From NCBI GenBank assembly GCA_963850605.1, contig CAWKLX010000007.1, positions 186,001 to 250,000 on the forward strand: a DNA stretch of 64,000 bases. Direction: 5' to 3'. The notes beneath the pieces are model-generated. The model did not search any database, was not told the DNA's origin, and saw nothing but the letters and a program-made list of their open reading frames with translations. This DNA comes from BOG-908 sp963850605 (lineage in GTDB: Bacteria > Pseudomonadota > Alphaproteobacteria > Acetobacterales > Acetobacteraceae). Shown here in pieces: positions 47,384-55,894 of the stretch. Numbering within the stretch: position 1 is the first letter of the stretch; each line of letters starts with the position of its first letter. Position numbers and translations under genes: made by a program.

Positions 47384-47740
47384 ATGTATATCGCCGGCTT
47401 CGTCATTCCCGTGCCCGAGGAAAAACAGGCCGCCTATCGCGACTGGGCCGAGCGCGGCGCCGCGCTCTTCAAAGAATATGGCTGTCTCGAAATCGTCGAA
47501 TCCTGGGAGGACCAGATACCCAACGGACAGCAGACCGACTTCCGCCGCGCCGTCGCCGCCCGCGCCGGCGAGAAGATCGTATTTACCTGGCAAGTATGGC
47601 CCAACAGGGCGACACTGGACGAGGCTGAGGCCCGCATGCTGCAGGACCGCCGCTTCGAGGTATCTGGCGAAATCCCGTTCGACCCCAAGCGTCTTATCTA
47701 CGGCTGCTTCGCGCCGATCCACGTCATGGGCCGCGTATAA
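47384..47740 (+). CDS. DUF1428 family protein
   Basis: ATG 47384 is preceded by GGGAG at 7 nt. The 118-residue product (MYIAGFVIPVPEEKQAAYRD, WEDQIPNGQQTDFRRAV, PFDPKRLIYGCFAPI) is a textbook DUF1428 member. The family has a dimeric alpha-beta-barrel related to the ABM fold and no established function. It is divergent from the kinase gene; the 261 nt gap (47123-47383) must hold both promoters but shows no feature I can name. Confidence 0.92.
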   Translation: MYIAGFVIPVPEEKQAAYRDWAERGAALFKEYGCLEIVESWEDQIPNGQQTDFRRAVAARAGEKIVFTWQVWPNRATLDEAEARMLQDRRFEVSGEIPFDPKRLIYGCFAPIHVMGRV

Positions 47741-47813
47741 CGGCGCCACGCCTCATCACCATCGGCGGCACACTGCCAGGCCGCATCCCATCCCAACCGC
47801 CAGGAACAGCCCC

Positions 47814-48119
47814 ATGACCGCCACATCGCACGACTGGTTCCGCCCCCGGCTCGAAGCCCTGCTGGCGGAAGCCGACCAGGCCGGCTACCCGCGCGACCTG
47901 TCTGTCGCTGTCATCACAGACCTGGTCAACGGCCCCATGGGTGTTCCTGTCCCGCCGCCCAGCGAAGACAACCCCAATCAGGATATTGGGGAACCCGCCT
48001 ACATGGCCACCGACGCCACCGGCGCCCACCCCTCGCTGGCCGACGAACCCGGCGAACCCGTCGGCAGCCCGCTGGACCATCTCGGCCGACGCAGCGGGTT
48101 TGGGGGCTCGCGGTTCTAG
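47814..48119 (+). CDS. small conserved hypothetical protein
   Basis: A 101-residue protein from ATG 47814, 73 nt after the DUF1428 gene. The N-terminal 45 residues look structured (FRPRLEALLAEADQAGYPRD, AVITDLVNGP). The rest is Pro/Asp/Gly-rich and probably disordered. No signal peptide or motif is recognised. It may be cotranscribed with DUF1428. Confidence 0.6.
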   Translation: MTATSHDWFRPRLEALLAEADQAGYPRDLSVAVITDLVNGPMGVPVPPPSEDNPNQDIGEPAYMATDATGAHPSLADEPGEPVGSPLDHLGRRSGFGGSRF

Positions 48120-48206
48120 GTTGAAAGCGACCCGGCCCTGCGAGCGCAGCGAAAAACTACTCGATGACTGGCGGCAAGCTGCCGCATAGCCTAACAAGGG
48201 CGTGAC

Positions 48207-48281
48207 TGGTGCCGGGTGAGGGGATTGAACCCCCGACCTTCGGTTTACAAAACCGCTGCACTACCGCTGTGCTAACCCGGC
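48207..48281 (-). tRNA. tRNA-Thr (anticodon TGT)
   Basis: On the minus strand the sequence begins GCCGGGTTAGCACAGC and ends ACCCGGCACCA, so the 7-bp acceptor stem (GCCGGGT/ACCCGGC) and an encoded CCA are present. The anticodon arm GCGGTTTTGTAAACCG places TGT at the anticodon, reading ACA threonine codons. The T arm is GGGGGTTCAATCCCC. The D arm is GCACAGCGGTAGTGC. All arms fold normally, with one unpaired position at the base of the anticodon stem. Confidence 0.93.
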
Positions 48282-48602
48282 CGCCTGCACGCTCGCGCCA
48301 TCCCTGGCGGCGCTCGTTTCTAGCAAACGTGGCGCCACCCGCGCAAACTGCGCCATCGACGGTCACCGAACAGCATCAGCTTGATGGCGCCGAACGAGCT
48401 CTCGCACAATAGTATGCAGAATACCCGCTGCTCAATTTAAAATTTCATTTAACGATCAAGCCAGACTTAATAACGGCTATAACAACGCCAAATACGTCTG
48501 GACAGCCGGGCCAACTTTAGTGTACGTGAATGCCGCGGTCGTCAGTGGATCGTCCTGAGTTCTACAGAAAAACGTCCAGAAACTAAAAAACGGGAGCTTT
48601 GA
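48282..48602. other. AT-rich intergenic region before the secreted protein
   Basis: About 320 nt without a gene. Bases 48415-48500 are notably AT-rich (CTCAATTTAAAATTTCATTT is a typical stretch) compared with the neighbourhood. A GGAG site 7 nt before the ATG at 48603 marks the leader end. It probably carries the promoters of the tRNA and the secreted protein. I see no conserved motif beyond that. Confidence 0.4.
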
Positions 48603-49262
48603 ATGAAGCAAAACCATATATGCGCACTCGCCGCCATCGTCGCGGCGGGCGGTGCGGCGCTATGCGTCACCCCGGCCATGGCCGGCGGGTCGGACGCATT
48701 CAACCGCAAGGCGCTCGGATCGAGCTGGGTCGATACCTCCGGCACGCTGTCGATCAGCAACCACGAGCTGGTCGGCACGACCGGGGCGCTTGGCTACTAC
48801 AAGGGCTCGGCCAAGGACACGGCGGCCTCCGCCATTGTGTTCCTGGGCGGCACCGATCTCGAATACGGCGCCATCGCCCTCGGCAACATCGGCGGCGGCA
48901 ACAACGCTTTCGTCAAAATCCAGGCTCAGAACGGCGGCGGCACGTTCGATCACGCCGCCTTCTACAACGGCAATAACAGCGGCAGCAACTTCTTCGCCCT
49001 GTCCAGCCCAGTGCCTAGCCCGGCCGTGCTCGACGTGTTTTTCTGCGGAACGACCGCCACCTTGCGCATCACCAGCGCGGCCGGGGTCCAGACCTACACC
49101 AACAACTACGGCACGACATATGGCGGCGGCGGCGGCCTCGGCACGTTTGGCTCCGTCGGGATCGACAACTATGTCGGGTTTAAGAGCGGCTGCACCGACG
49201 TCGTCCAGGGTGTGAACGCCAACGCCATGCCGCACGATACGGACAAGTCGCTCGCGAAATAA
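48603..49262 (+). CDS. secreted protein of unknown function, beta-rich
   Basis: A 219-residue protein with a clear signal peptide (MKQNHICALAAIVAAGGAAL, cleavage after PAMA). The mature start, GGSDAFNRKALGSSWVDTSG, resembles the opening strand of concanavalin/LamG-like beta-sandwich domains. The body is Gly/Asn/Ser-rich (NGNNSGSNFFAL, TTYGGGGGLGTFG). Two Cys residues (DVFFCGTT, KSGCTDV) could pair. The enzymatic or binding function is not evident. It has its own promoter region upstream and no cotranscribed neighbour. Confidence 0.8.
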   Translation: MKQNHICALAAIVAAGGAALCVTPAMAGGSDAFNRKALGSSWVDTSGTLSISNHELVGTTGALGYYKGSAKDTAASAIVFLGGTDLEYGAIALGNIGGGNNAFVKIQAQNGGGTFDHAAFYNGNNSGSNFFALSSPVPSPAVLDVFFCGTTATLRITSAAGVQTYTNNYGTTYGGGGGLGTFGSVGIDNYVGFKSGCTDVVQGVNANAMPHDTDKSLAK

Positions 49263-49357
49263 CGCACGACAACGCCGCATTTTTTAGTAAACGCGTAATC
49301 CGCATCAGCCCTGCGCAAGGCTGGTGCGGACACGCGCGCTGTGTCGTCGCAGATCAC

Positions 49358-50185
49358 CTATGGCGCAGGCACGTCACCCCCCTCCGCCCGCGGTTTGAGC
49401 GTCATCGCCTGCTCGGCCGCCACCTGCCAGGCAGCCCCGTCCCACACCCGATGCTCGACGACCGTGCCGCCATCGGCCGCCACGCACACCACGTTGTAGG
49501 CGTTCGGCTCGCCACGCAGCCGCACGCTGGTCGCCGACCCGCCTTGCAGCACCAGCGGCGCCGGACCCTCCGGCGCACTCAGGCGCGCGTAGCTGCGGTG
49601 CAAATGCCCCGCCAGCACCAGCCGCACCCCATGAGCCGCAAACGCCGCCAGCGCCCGCCGCGCGTTCCCCGCCACCTGCGGCGAGGTCTCGCCAGGTGGC
49701 GACAGCAGCGGGTGATGCGCCACCACGATGCGCGTCAAATGCCGCGGCAGCGCGTCCAATTTGGCCAGCACCCGGCGAAGCCGCGTCTCGGTTACCCGCC
49801 CGCGCGACCAGTCCAGGTTCGGCCCCGCCCGACGGGCCGTGTTCAGACCCACGACGCCGACCCGAGAGTCCTGCCAGACCGGCTCGGTGTCAGGCGAAAT
49901 CTCGTCGTGCCACCGCGCATACGGCACCAGAAACCGTTCCAGCAGCTTGTACGGCGTAATGTCGTGGTTTCCCGGCACGGCTAGCGTCGGCGCCGCCAGC
50001 CGCGCCATGAACGCACGCGCCGCCCGGAATTCTCCCCGCCGCGCGCCCATGGTCAGATCGCCGCTGATTACCACAAGGTCGGGTGGCGCGGCCGCGATAT
50101 CGGCCACCAGGCCTTCGACAACGGACGCATCCTCGGCACCGAAATGCACGTCCGTCAGGTGGACCAGCCGCGTCGAATTGCTCAC
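49358..50185 (-). CDS. metallophosphoesterase (cyclic-nucleotide phosphodiesterase-like)
   Basis: A 275-residue calcineurin-like phosphoesterase. Motifs in order: VHLTDVHFG (residues 7-15), VVISGDLTMGARRGE, AVPGNHDITPY, VAHHPLLSPPG and LVLAGHLHRSY. These provide a complete dimetal centre. It resembles the CpdA/3',5'-cAMP phosphodiesterase class, but substrates of this group are broad. Its start overlaps the stop of the lipid kinase gene by 4 nt, so the two are cotranscribed. Confidence 0.92.
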   Translation of the reverse strand: MSNSTRLVHLTDVHFGAEDASVVEGLVADIAAAPPDLVVISGDLTMGARRGEFRAARAFMARLAAPTLAVPGNHDITPYKLLERFLVPYARWHDEISPDTEPVWQDSRVGVVGLNTARRAGPNLDWSRGRVTETRLRRVLAKLDALPRHLTRIVVAHHPLLSPPGETSPQVAGNARRALAAFAAHGVRLVLAGHLHRSYARLSAPEGPAPLVLQGGSATSVRLRGEPNAYNVVCVAADGGTVVEHRVWDGAAWQVAAEQAMTLKPRAEGGDVPAP

Positions 50186-51135
50186 GCCGGGGCCATCACG
50201 CGCAGCGAGCCAGGAGATACCCGATACCGCAGGCGCGGCTTCAGCAGACGCAACTCGCCATCGACCAGCACATGCATCGCCCGGTGCGCGCCCTGGACCT
50301 CGACCGCCTCCGTCAGGATCACCTCGATCTCCGGTGTGCGCGCCGCGCCGCGCCAGGCCGCGCTCACCATGGTGAGTAGATGGCCGAGCACCGATCGGCG
50401 CCTCACCAGATAGAGCGCCAGCGTGCCCTGATCCAGCCGCGCGCGCCCGAACATCCGTCCGCTCGCATCGTCAAGCGCGCCGACCACGATCGTCAGCGAC
50501 GGCGTGCGCACGCGGCGCACCTGCCCGCCATACCGCAGCACCAGCCGCATCGACCGGTTGCGCCATAGCGCGCGGGCCGCCGCCAGGCCGAACCCGGCCC
50601 AGGCCAGCACCCCGTTGCCGCGCGCCCGCCCTGCCTCCCTATGCCGGCTCAGCCGCGCCGGCGTGCCGATCATGGAGGCGCAGGTGAACACGTGGCGGCT
50701 GCCTGCCGCATCGAACACCTCGCCCGTATCGATTGCCCGTGCTTGCCCAGACGCCAGCACGCGCACACAGGCCGCGTGGTCCTCCGGGTCCAGCCCCAGG
50801 TCGCGCCCCAGCAGGTTCATCGTGCCGCAGGGGATCAGGCCCAGCACCGCCTCGGTCCCGGCCATGCTCTGCGCCGCACAGGCGACCGTGCCATCCCCAC
50901 CCGCGATGACCACAATGTCGGCGCCAGCCGCCTGCGCCCGGTCCACCCGGGCCGGCAGGTCGCCAGCCTCTTCCGGCACGCGCTCAAGCCCGGCCGACTC
51001 GCGCTCCAGCATCTCCTCGAGCGTGCCGCCGCCAGCTCCGCCCTGGGCCAGCAGGGCGCCCGCCTTGGCGTTCATCACCAGCACCATGCGGCGTCCCTGC
51101 CCTACCCGGGCTGCTGTGTCGTCGGCGGCGGACAT
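50182..51135 (-). CDS. diacylglycerol kinase family (DAGK_cat) lipid kinase
   Basis: I place the start at ATG 51135 (MSAADDTAARVGQGRRMVLV), giving 317 residues. The frame is open much further back only because it runs antisense to the dehydrogenase gene. The catalytic glycine motif is VIAGGDGTVACAAQ near residue 77, followed by GLIPCGTMNLLGRDLGL, the hallmark of YegS/DgkB-like kinases. The C-terminal beta-sandwich (MHVLVDGELRLLKPRLRYRV) is normal. It would phosphorylate a lipid alcohol. Its stop overlaps the phosphoesterase start. Confidence 0.92.
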   Translation of the reverse strand: MSAADDTAARVGQGRRMVLVMNAKAGALLAQGGAGGGTLEEMLERESAGLERVPEEAGDLPARVDRAQAAGADIVVIAGGDGTVACAAQSMAGTEAVLGLIPCGTMNLLGRDLGLDPEDHAACVRVLASGQARAIDTGEVFDAAGSRHVFTCASMIGTPARLSRHREAGRARGNGVLAWAGFGLAAARALWRNRSMRLVLRYGGQVRRVRTPSLTIVVGALDDASGRMFGRARLDQGTLALYLVRRRSVLGHLLTMVSAAWRGAARTPEIEVILTEAVEVQGAHRAMHVLVDGELRLLKPRLRYRVSPGSLRVMAPA

Positions 51136-51276
51136 AGGGGACCTGCATTCAATGTGCGTGGACAAAACGCCGCACCTGCAAGATGGTGCCGCCCAATCAC
51201 TGCCGGCGCGGCAATCAACGAAAAACAGCCGAACAGCCGGCATCCCCGCCACACCAGCACAACGGATTCTTGAGCC

Positions 51277-52587
51277 ATGGACATCCACACTCAGCCGGCT
51301 GGCAGCGCCGTCCGCGCGCCAGACCCATCCCACGACATCTACACCGGCCCTTTCTGGGAACAGGCGCGCGAAAACTTTGGGGTGATCGCCGACTACCTCG
51401 AAATCCCCGAGCGCCAGCGCGACCGCCTGCTGCTGCCCAAGCGCGGCATCGTGGTCAGCTGCCCGATCCATCGGGACGACGGCTCGGAATCCGTCTTTCA
51501 CGGCTTTCGCGTGCAACACCATCTGACCATGGGGCCCACCAAAGGCGGCACGCGCTACGCGGCCAACCTGCATCTGGGTGAAGTCGCCGCCCTGGCTGTC
51601 GCCATGAGCTGGAAATGCGCGCTGGCCGGCCTGCCCTATGGCGGCGCCAAGGGGGGCGTGGCCGTCGACCCGTACAGCCTTTCCCGCCGCGAGCTGGAAG
51701 CCGTGTCGCGCCGCTACATGCAGGAGATGATTCCTTTTGTAGGGCCCAAGACCGACGTGATGGCGCCTGACATGGGCACCAACGAGCAGGTGATGGCCTG
51801 GTACATGGACACCTACTCCATGTATCAGGGCCAGACCGTGACCGAGATCGTCACGGGCAAGCCGGTCGATGCCGGCGGGACGGTCGGCAGGCGGGAGGCG
51901 ACTGGCCGCGGCGTGGTGCACCTGGTCGGCCGCGCCATGGAACGCCTGCATATGAACCCGGCCGAGAGCACCGCCATCATCCAGGGTTTCGGCAACGTCG
52001 GCAGTGTCACGGCCCAAACCCTCGCCCAGCAGGGCGTGCGGGTGCTGGGCGTTTCCGACCACACCGCGTGCTATTACGATCCGCGCGGCCTGGACGTGGC
52101 GGCCCTGCTGCACTGGACCGAGACGCACGGCACGCTGGCCGGCTGGTCCAGCCAGGCCGCTTTCGATCCGATCGAGATGCTGGTTCAGCCCTGCGACGTG
52201 CTGGTGCCGGCGGCCATGGAACAGGTGATTACGGGTGACATCGCCCGGCGTATGCGCTGCCGCATCCTGGCCGAGGGGGCGAACGGTCCTACCACGCCGG
52301 ACGCCGACCGGGTCATCAACCAGCGCGGCGATATCTTCGTCATCCCCGACATTCTGTGCAATGCCGGCGGCGTGGTGGTCAGCTATTTCGAGTGGGTGCA
52401 GGATTTGCAGCAGCTGTTCTGGACCGAGCCGGAGGTGCGCGACCGCCTCAACCGGGTGCTGGAACGCGCCTTCCAGGCCGTGATGGCGCGGGCCGAACGC
52501 GACCGGGTGCCGCACCGGACGGCGGCGCTGGCGATCGGCGTGGAGCGCGTGCAAAAGGCCAAGCTGACCCGCGGTTTGTTCCCGTAG
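51277..52587 (+). CDS. Glu/Leu/Phe/Val dehydrogenase (NAD-type glutamate dehydrogenase)
   Basis: A 436-residue oxidoreductase. The catalytic region has GPTKGGTRYAANLHLGEVA and the active-site Lys in LPYGGAKGGVAVDP near residue 125. The cofactor domain begins with AIIQGFGNVGSVTAQTLAQQ near 232. The C-terminal segment GGVVVSYFEWVQDLQQLFW is typical of glutamate dehydrogenase. It interconverts glutamate with 2-oxoglutarate and ammonia, most likely catabolically with NAD. It is divergent from the lipid kinase gene, with a 141-nt gap. Confidence 0.93.
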   Translation: MDIHTQPAGSAVRAPDPSHDIYTGPFWEQARENFGVIADYLEIPERQRDRLLLPKRGIVVSCPIHRDDGSESVFHGFRVQHHLTMGPTKGGTRYAANLHLGEVAALAVAMSWKCALAGLPYGGAKGGVAVDPYSLSRRELEAVSRRYMQEMIPFVGPKTDVMAPDMGTNEQVMAWYMDTYSMYQGQTVTEIVTGKPVDAGGTVGRREATGRGVVHLVGRAMERLHMNPAESTAIIQGFGNVGSVTAQTLAQQGVRVLGVSDHTACYYDPRGLDVAALLHWTETHGTLAGWSSQAAFDPIEMLVQPCDVLVPAAMEQVITGDIARRMRCRILAEGANGPTTPDADRVINQRGDIFVIPDILCNAGGVVVSYFEWVQDLQQLFWTEPEVRDRLNRVLERAFQAVMARAERDRVPHRTAALAIGVERVQKAKLTRGLFP

Positions 52588-52598
52588 GCCGTCAATCA

Positions 52599-52616
52599 GG
52601 CCGGCCTTGACCGGCC
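52599..52616. terminator. GC hairpin after the dehydrogenase gene
   Basis: GGCCGG-ccttga-CCGGCC forms a strong hairpin 11 nt after the dehydrogenase stop. No clear T-run follows, so intrinsic termination is possible but weak. Confidence 0.4.
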
Positions 52617-52685
52617 GGCCCGTCTTGGCGCGTGAGTCTCAAAAAACAATTTGCGGTGATGCCGAGCCGACGTTAAATACACGCA

Positions 52686-52974
52686 ATGAGTATTCTCGAT
52701 AACGTCGCCCACGGGCTGCTCACCGTACCTCGGCACCTTCGCCCGCCTGGTGCTCGGCACGGTCGATTTCATCGAGCACACGCTGCGCAACCTGATGTCG
52801 GGCGCCGGCCTGAACAGCGACATGCAGACCATCCTGCTGATCTTCATGCTGACCATCTTCCTGTTCGGCACGCTGCGCCTGATGAAGGGCCGCATCCGCA
52901 TGACCCTGGCGTTGACCATCATCCTGGTCCTGGCCCACACCCTGGGCGGCATCGCCCACGGGCCGGTCACCTGA
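52686..52974 (+). pseudogene. small two-TM membrane protein, one-base frameshift near its start
   Basis: An ATG at 52686 opens MSILDNVAHGLLT. After about 52725 the hydrophobic continuation (YLGTFARLVLGTVDFIEHT, then LLIFMLTIFLFGTLRL and TLALTIILVLAHTLGG) is one base out of frame. Removing one base between the codons for LLT and YLG gives a single 95-residue protein with two membrane segments. The second part can also be read alone from a GTG at 52750 (74 residues). I do not recognise the family. It is convergent with the nitronate monooxygenase gene and overlaps its 3' end by 8 nt. Confidence 0.55.
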
Positions 52975-53938
52975 GCGGGCCAGCCCCTACCCCAGCAAGC
53001 GCCGCCGCGCCGCCTCGGTACTCGCGCGTCCACTGCGCCACCCGCTCGGCCGCGGGCACGACGGACCGCACGCCGCCTATGCCCTGCCCGGCGCCCCAGA
53101 TATCCCGCCAGGCTTTCGACGACCCGCTGCCGAAATTCATCGCCGAGGGGTCGGAGACGGGCAGCGCCTCCGGATCGAGGCCGGCCGCGACGATAGAACT
53201 TTTCAGGTAGTTTCCATGCACCCCGGTGAACAGGTTGGTGTAGACGATGTCGGAGGCCTGCGCGTCCACCACCGCCTGCTTGTAGGCCTCGGCGGCGTTC
53301 GCCTCGTCGGTCGCGATGAAGGCCGACCCGATATAGGCGACGTCCGCGCCGGCCGCCTGCGCCGCCAGGATGGCACCGCCATTCGAGATGGCGCCCGACA
53401 GCGCCACGGGTCCGTCGAACCACGCGCGAATCTCGGACAGCAGCGCGAAGGGTGAGGTGGTGCCGGCATGGCCGCCGGCCCCGGCGGCGACCGCGATCAG
53501 GCCATCGGCGCCTTTTTCGATCGCCTTGCGGGCGAAGGCCACGTTGATGATGTCGTGCAGCACGATCCCGCCATAGGAGTGGACGGCATCGAACACATCG
53601 GTCCGGGCGCCCAACGACGTTATCACCACGGGCACCTTGTATTTCACGCAGAGTTCCAGGTCGTGCTCCAGCCGGTCGTTGCTGCGATGCACGATCTGGT
53701 TCACCGCGAAGGGCGCGGACGGCGCCTCGGGATGTGCCGCATCGTAGGCCGCCAGCTCCCCGGTGATGCGCTGCAGCCATTCTTCCAGCATTTCTTTCGG
53801 CCTGGCGTTCAGCGCCGGGAACGACCCGGTTACCCCTGCCTTGCACTGCGCCAGGACCAGGTCCGGGTTCGAGATGATGAACAGGGGCGCCGCGATGACC
53901 GGCAGGCGCAGCGTTGAAAAGACCGGGGGCAGGCTCAT
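52967..53938 (-). CDS. nitronate monooxygenase (2-nitropropane dioxygenase) family
   Basis: ATG 53938 (MSLPPVFSTLRLPVIAAPLF) gives 323 residues of FMN-dependent TIM barrel. Markers are the early PVIAAPLFIISNPDLVLAQC, the catalytic His in AAGAGGHAGTTSPFALLSEI near residue 185 and the phosphate-binding GAISNGGAILAAQAAGADV. It oxidises nitronates or acts as an NADH:quinone reductase-like member of the family. The stop of the upstream enoyl-CoA hydratase does not overlap, but this gene begins inside that gene's last codons (ATGA, 53935-53938), so they form an operon in the order hydratase then monooxygenase. Confidence 0.92.
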   Translation of the reverse strand: MSLPPVFSTLRLPVIAAPLFIISNPDLVLAQCKAGVTGSFPALNARPKEMLEEWLQRITGELAAYDAAHPEAPSAPFAVNQIVHRSNDRLEHDLELCVKYKVPVVITSLGARTDVFDAVHSYGGIVLHDIINVAFARKAIEKGADGLIAVAAGAGGHAGTTSPFALLSEIRAWFDGPVALSGAISNGGAILAAQAAGADVAYIGSAFIATDEANAAEAYKQAVVDAQASDIVYTNLFTGVHGNYLKSSIVAAGLDPEALPVSDPSAMNFGSGSSKAWRDIWGAGQGIGGVRSVVPAAERVAQWTREYRGGAAALAGVGAGPLR

Positions 53939-54693
53939 GCCGCCACCTTCGCGCGGGCGGAGAAGAATTTTTCGATGGCGCCGCGCAGTTCGGCTGTCTG
54001 CAGCCGGGCCGCGAACGCCTCGTTCTCCTCGGCGATACGGCCGTGCACATCCGTCGTGGCCGATTTCATCAACCGTTTCGTGGCCAGCAGCGCGCCCGCC
54101 GGTTTTTGCGCCAGACGCACGGCCAGCGCCGCCGCTTCGGCACGCGCCTGGCCTGCCCCGACCAGCCAGTTCACCAGGCCCAGTTCCTGCGCGCGCTGCG
54201 CCCCGATCCTGTCGCCCAGCAGCAGCAGTTCGGCCGCCCTGCGCTGCCCCATGAGGTTGGGCACCAGCAGGGAGCTTCCCGCTTCCGGCACCAGCGCCAG
54301 ATCGACGAACGGCATCTGCAACGCCGCGTCCGGTTCGGCGAACACGAAATCGCAATGCAGCAGCATGGTCGTTCCGATCCCGATGGCCTGCCCCTGCACC
54401 GCCGCGATCAATATTTTTGACGCCGTCGCCAAACCCCGGATGAACCGGTGCACCGGCCGCTCCCCGTCGCCCGCGCCGCTGGCCACGAAATCCGCCAGAT
54501 CGTTGCCGGCGCAGAATCCCACGCCTTCACCGGCGAAAATGACGCAGCGTACCGCCTCATCCCGCTCGGCTGCTTCCAGCGCATCGGCCATGGCCGCGTA
54601 CATCGCCACCGTGATCGCGTTGCGTTTGTGCGGGCGCGCCAGGGTGATGTGCACCGCACCGGCTTCTCGGGTGATCCGTACGTCCGTGCTCAT
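53935..54693 (-). CDS. enoyl-CoA hydratase/isomerase family protein
   Basis: ATG 54693 has GGAGG 6 nt upstream and gives 252 residues; the open frame to 54750 lacks a ribosome site. Crotonase-fold markers: PHKRNAITVAMYAAMADALE, GVGFCAGNDLADF (oxyanion hole), AVQGQAIGIGTTMLLHCDFV and FVDLALVPEAGSSLL. The sequence resembles ECI/EchA4-type members. It probably hydrates or isomerises an acyl-CoA. It is the first gene of a two-gene operon with the nitronate monooxygenase, and the double-hairpin repeat lies directly upstream. Confidence 0.92.
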   Translation of the reverse strand: MSTDVRITREAGAVHITLARPHKRNAITVAMYAAMADALEAAERDEAVRCVIFAGEGVGFCAGNDLADFVASGAGDGERPVHRFIRGLATASKILIAAVQGQAIGIGTTMLLHCDFVFAEPDAALQMPFVDLALVPEAGSSLLVPNLMGQRRAAELLLLGDRIGAQRAQELGLVNWLVGAGQARAEAAALAVRLAQKPAGALLATKRLMKSATTDVHGRIAEENEAFAARLQTAELRGAIEKFFSARAKVAA

Positions 54694-54713
54694 AGGGGGC
54701 CTCCGTCTGGAGG

Positions 54714-54820
54714 CTAGAGCATGGTCCGTTCGCGTGGGCTCACGGACCATGCTCTAGCTATCGTTTTGGCGAGCGTCTTTATCCGACCGAACGACTCCGT
54801 TCGATCGGATGATGCCCTAA
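54714..54820. repeat. intergenic double-hairpin repeat, copy B
   Basis: A perfect 16-bp inverted repeat CTAGAGCATGGTCCGT / ACGGACCATGCTCTAG occupies 54714-54757 with a 12-nt loop. A second hairpin, ATCCGACCGAACG-actc-CGTTCGATCGGAT, lies at 54781-54810 with one mismatch, and the element ends GATGCCCTAA. The entire unit aligns with 5865-5973. This copy retains better base pairing. It lies in the leader of the hydratase/monooxygenase operon. Confidence 0.7.
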
Positions 54821-54922
54821 CGTATGGGGAAACCAGCCGGGAGGAAAGACGGCCAGCAGCCACGCTCAGCGGCGTGGCTGGCATGGGGCGGCGCGGAGTT
54901 CGGGACCGATGTGCGCGGCAGG

Positions 54923-55648
54923 TCAGGTTGGGCTTGCGCGGGGCCTGGCCTGTGTGGATGCGCCGACCCTGTCCTGGGAGAGGCGTGTGGCGGCGCAAGG
55001 CGGTTCGGGTGTAGCGAGGCGGGTTGGCGTTTTGGTGGTGCGGGGTGGCGGGGAAGTGTCCGGCGTGCGGAGATCGAGGCCGGCGGCGCGGGATTGGGTG
55101 ATGGCGGTTTCGAGCGTTTCCGAGATGGCGCGCAGGATTTCGTCGGGGTTGCCGCTGGCGTCGTCTTCGAGACACTCGTCTTCGAGGCGTTCGTGGTGGA
55201 TGCGCGTTTCGTCCGAAGGCTGGCGCGGCCCGGTTGGCGCGTTGTGGGGCGCTTGGTGGCGAGGGAAGGCGCGTTCGGTGAAGTTTGCGATAGCGGGGGC
55301 GTTGTCATAGGCGCCGCTATCCAGCCGGGCTTCGAGCAGGATGGCTTGGCGGGCGCACTTCGAAAATTCCTGGAAGAAATTCGAGGCGAGGGTGTGGTCG
55401 TAGGCGGCCTTTGGGGGCGGCATGTAGGCCGGCCGCGGGCCGGGCATGGGGTGCGGGCGTTCTGGCGGCGGCTGGGCGTCGCGCAGGGCCTGGGCATAGG
55501 CAATTTCGGTCAGGTGCATGGCCATTTCGGCGAGGCGGTCGCACCGGCGCAAGCGCTGGTCGCGGCGGGCTGGGCGGTCTGGCAGGGGGGCGATGGCGTT
55601 CAGGGTGTGGCCTGCGGGTTGGCGTGGGTGGGAACGGAGTAGGAACAC
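54923..55648 (-). CDS. conserved hypothetical protein, helical, Pro-rich tail
   Basis: Several overlapping frames are open here. I prefer this 241-residue one because it contains ordered, charged helical segments (RDQRLRRCDRLAEMAMHLTE, FFQEFSKCARQAILLEARLD) and acidic HERLEDECLEDDASG, whereas the alternatives are Pro/Arg/Thr shadows. The last 50 residues are Pro/Thr-rich and likely disordered. The DQRLRR..LAEMAM phrase resembles uncharacterised proteins of Acetobacteraceae and Rhodospirillales. No function is inferred. Just upstream lies IS copy 1. Confidence 0.6.
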   Translation of the reverse strand: MFLLRSHPRQPAGHTLNAIAPLPDRPARRDQRLRRCDRLAEMAMHLTEIAYAQALRDAQPPPERPHPMPGPRPAYMPPPKAAYDHTLASNFFQEFSKCARQAILLEARLDSGAYDNAPAIANFTERAFPRHQAPHNAPTGPRQPSDETRIHHERLEDECLEDDASGNPDEILRAISETLETAITQSRAAGLDLRTPDTSPPPRTTKTPTRLATPEPPCAATRLSQDRVGASTQARPRASPT

Positions 55649-55864
55649 GGATGGCGGGAGCTGGGCAAGTTTTTACGTTTTCCGGTGATTGCACGCCGTG
55701 GTCTTTGGTTGTGTTAAACGCCTGTTCTTTCGCCCCGATCTGCACTCCGTCCGCCGTCGCAAGCGGCAATTCTGGCGGAGTAGGCTTTTTACAATTGAGA
55801 AATGCAATTCTGCCTGTGTGCTGTCGTATGCAGACCGAGGTTGTAAAACGGCAACACAAGTAAA
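55649..55864. other. intergenic stretch before IS copy 1
   Basis: About 216 nt, somewhat lower in GC, between the conserved hypothetical and the IS. It can be read as short frames in both directions but none has a recognisable motif, so I call no gene. It presumably contains the promoter of the minus-strand hypothetical. Confidence 0.3.
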
Positions 55865-55868
55865 ATAT
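55865..55868. repeat. left target-site duplication of IS copy 1 (ATAT)
   Basis: The four bases before the left end TGACCTG are ATAT, and ATAT also follows the right end at 57211-57214. Confidence 0.6.
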
Positions 55869-55894
55869 TGACCTGCGCCCCGACTTCCCTCCAC

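Noticed and set aside
51136..52554. Long minus-strand extension of the lipid kinase frame
   Set aside because: It is the antisense shadow of the glutamate dehydrogenase gene; the kinase motif set begins at 51135.
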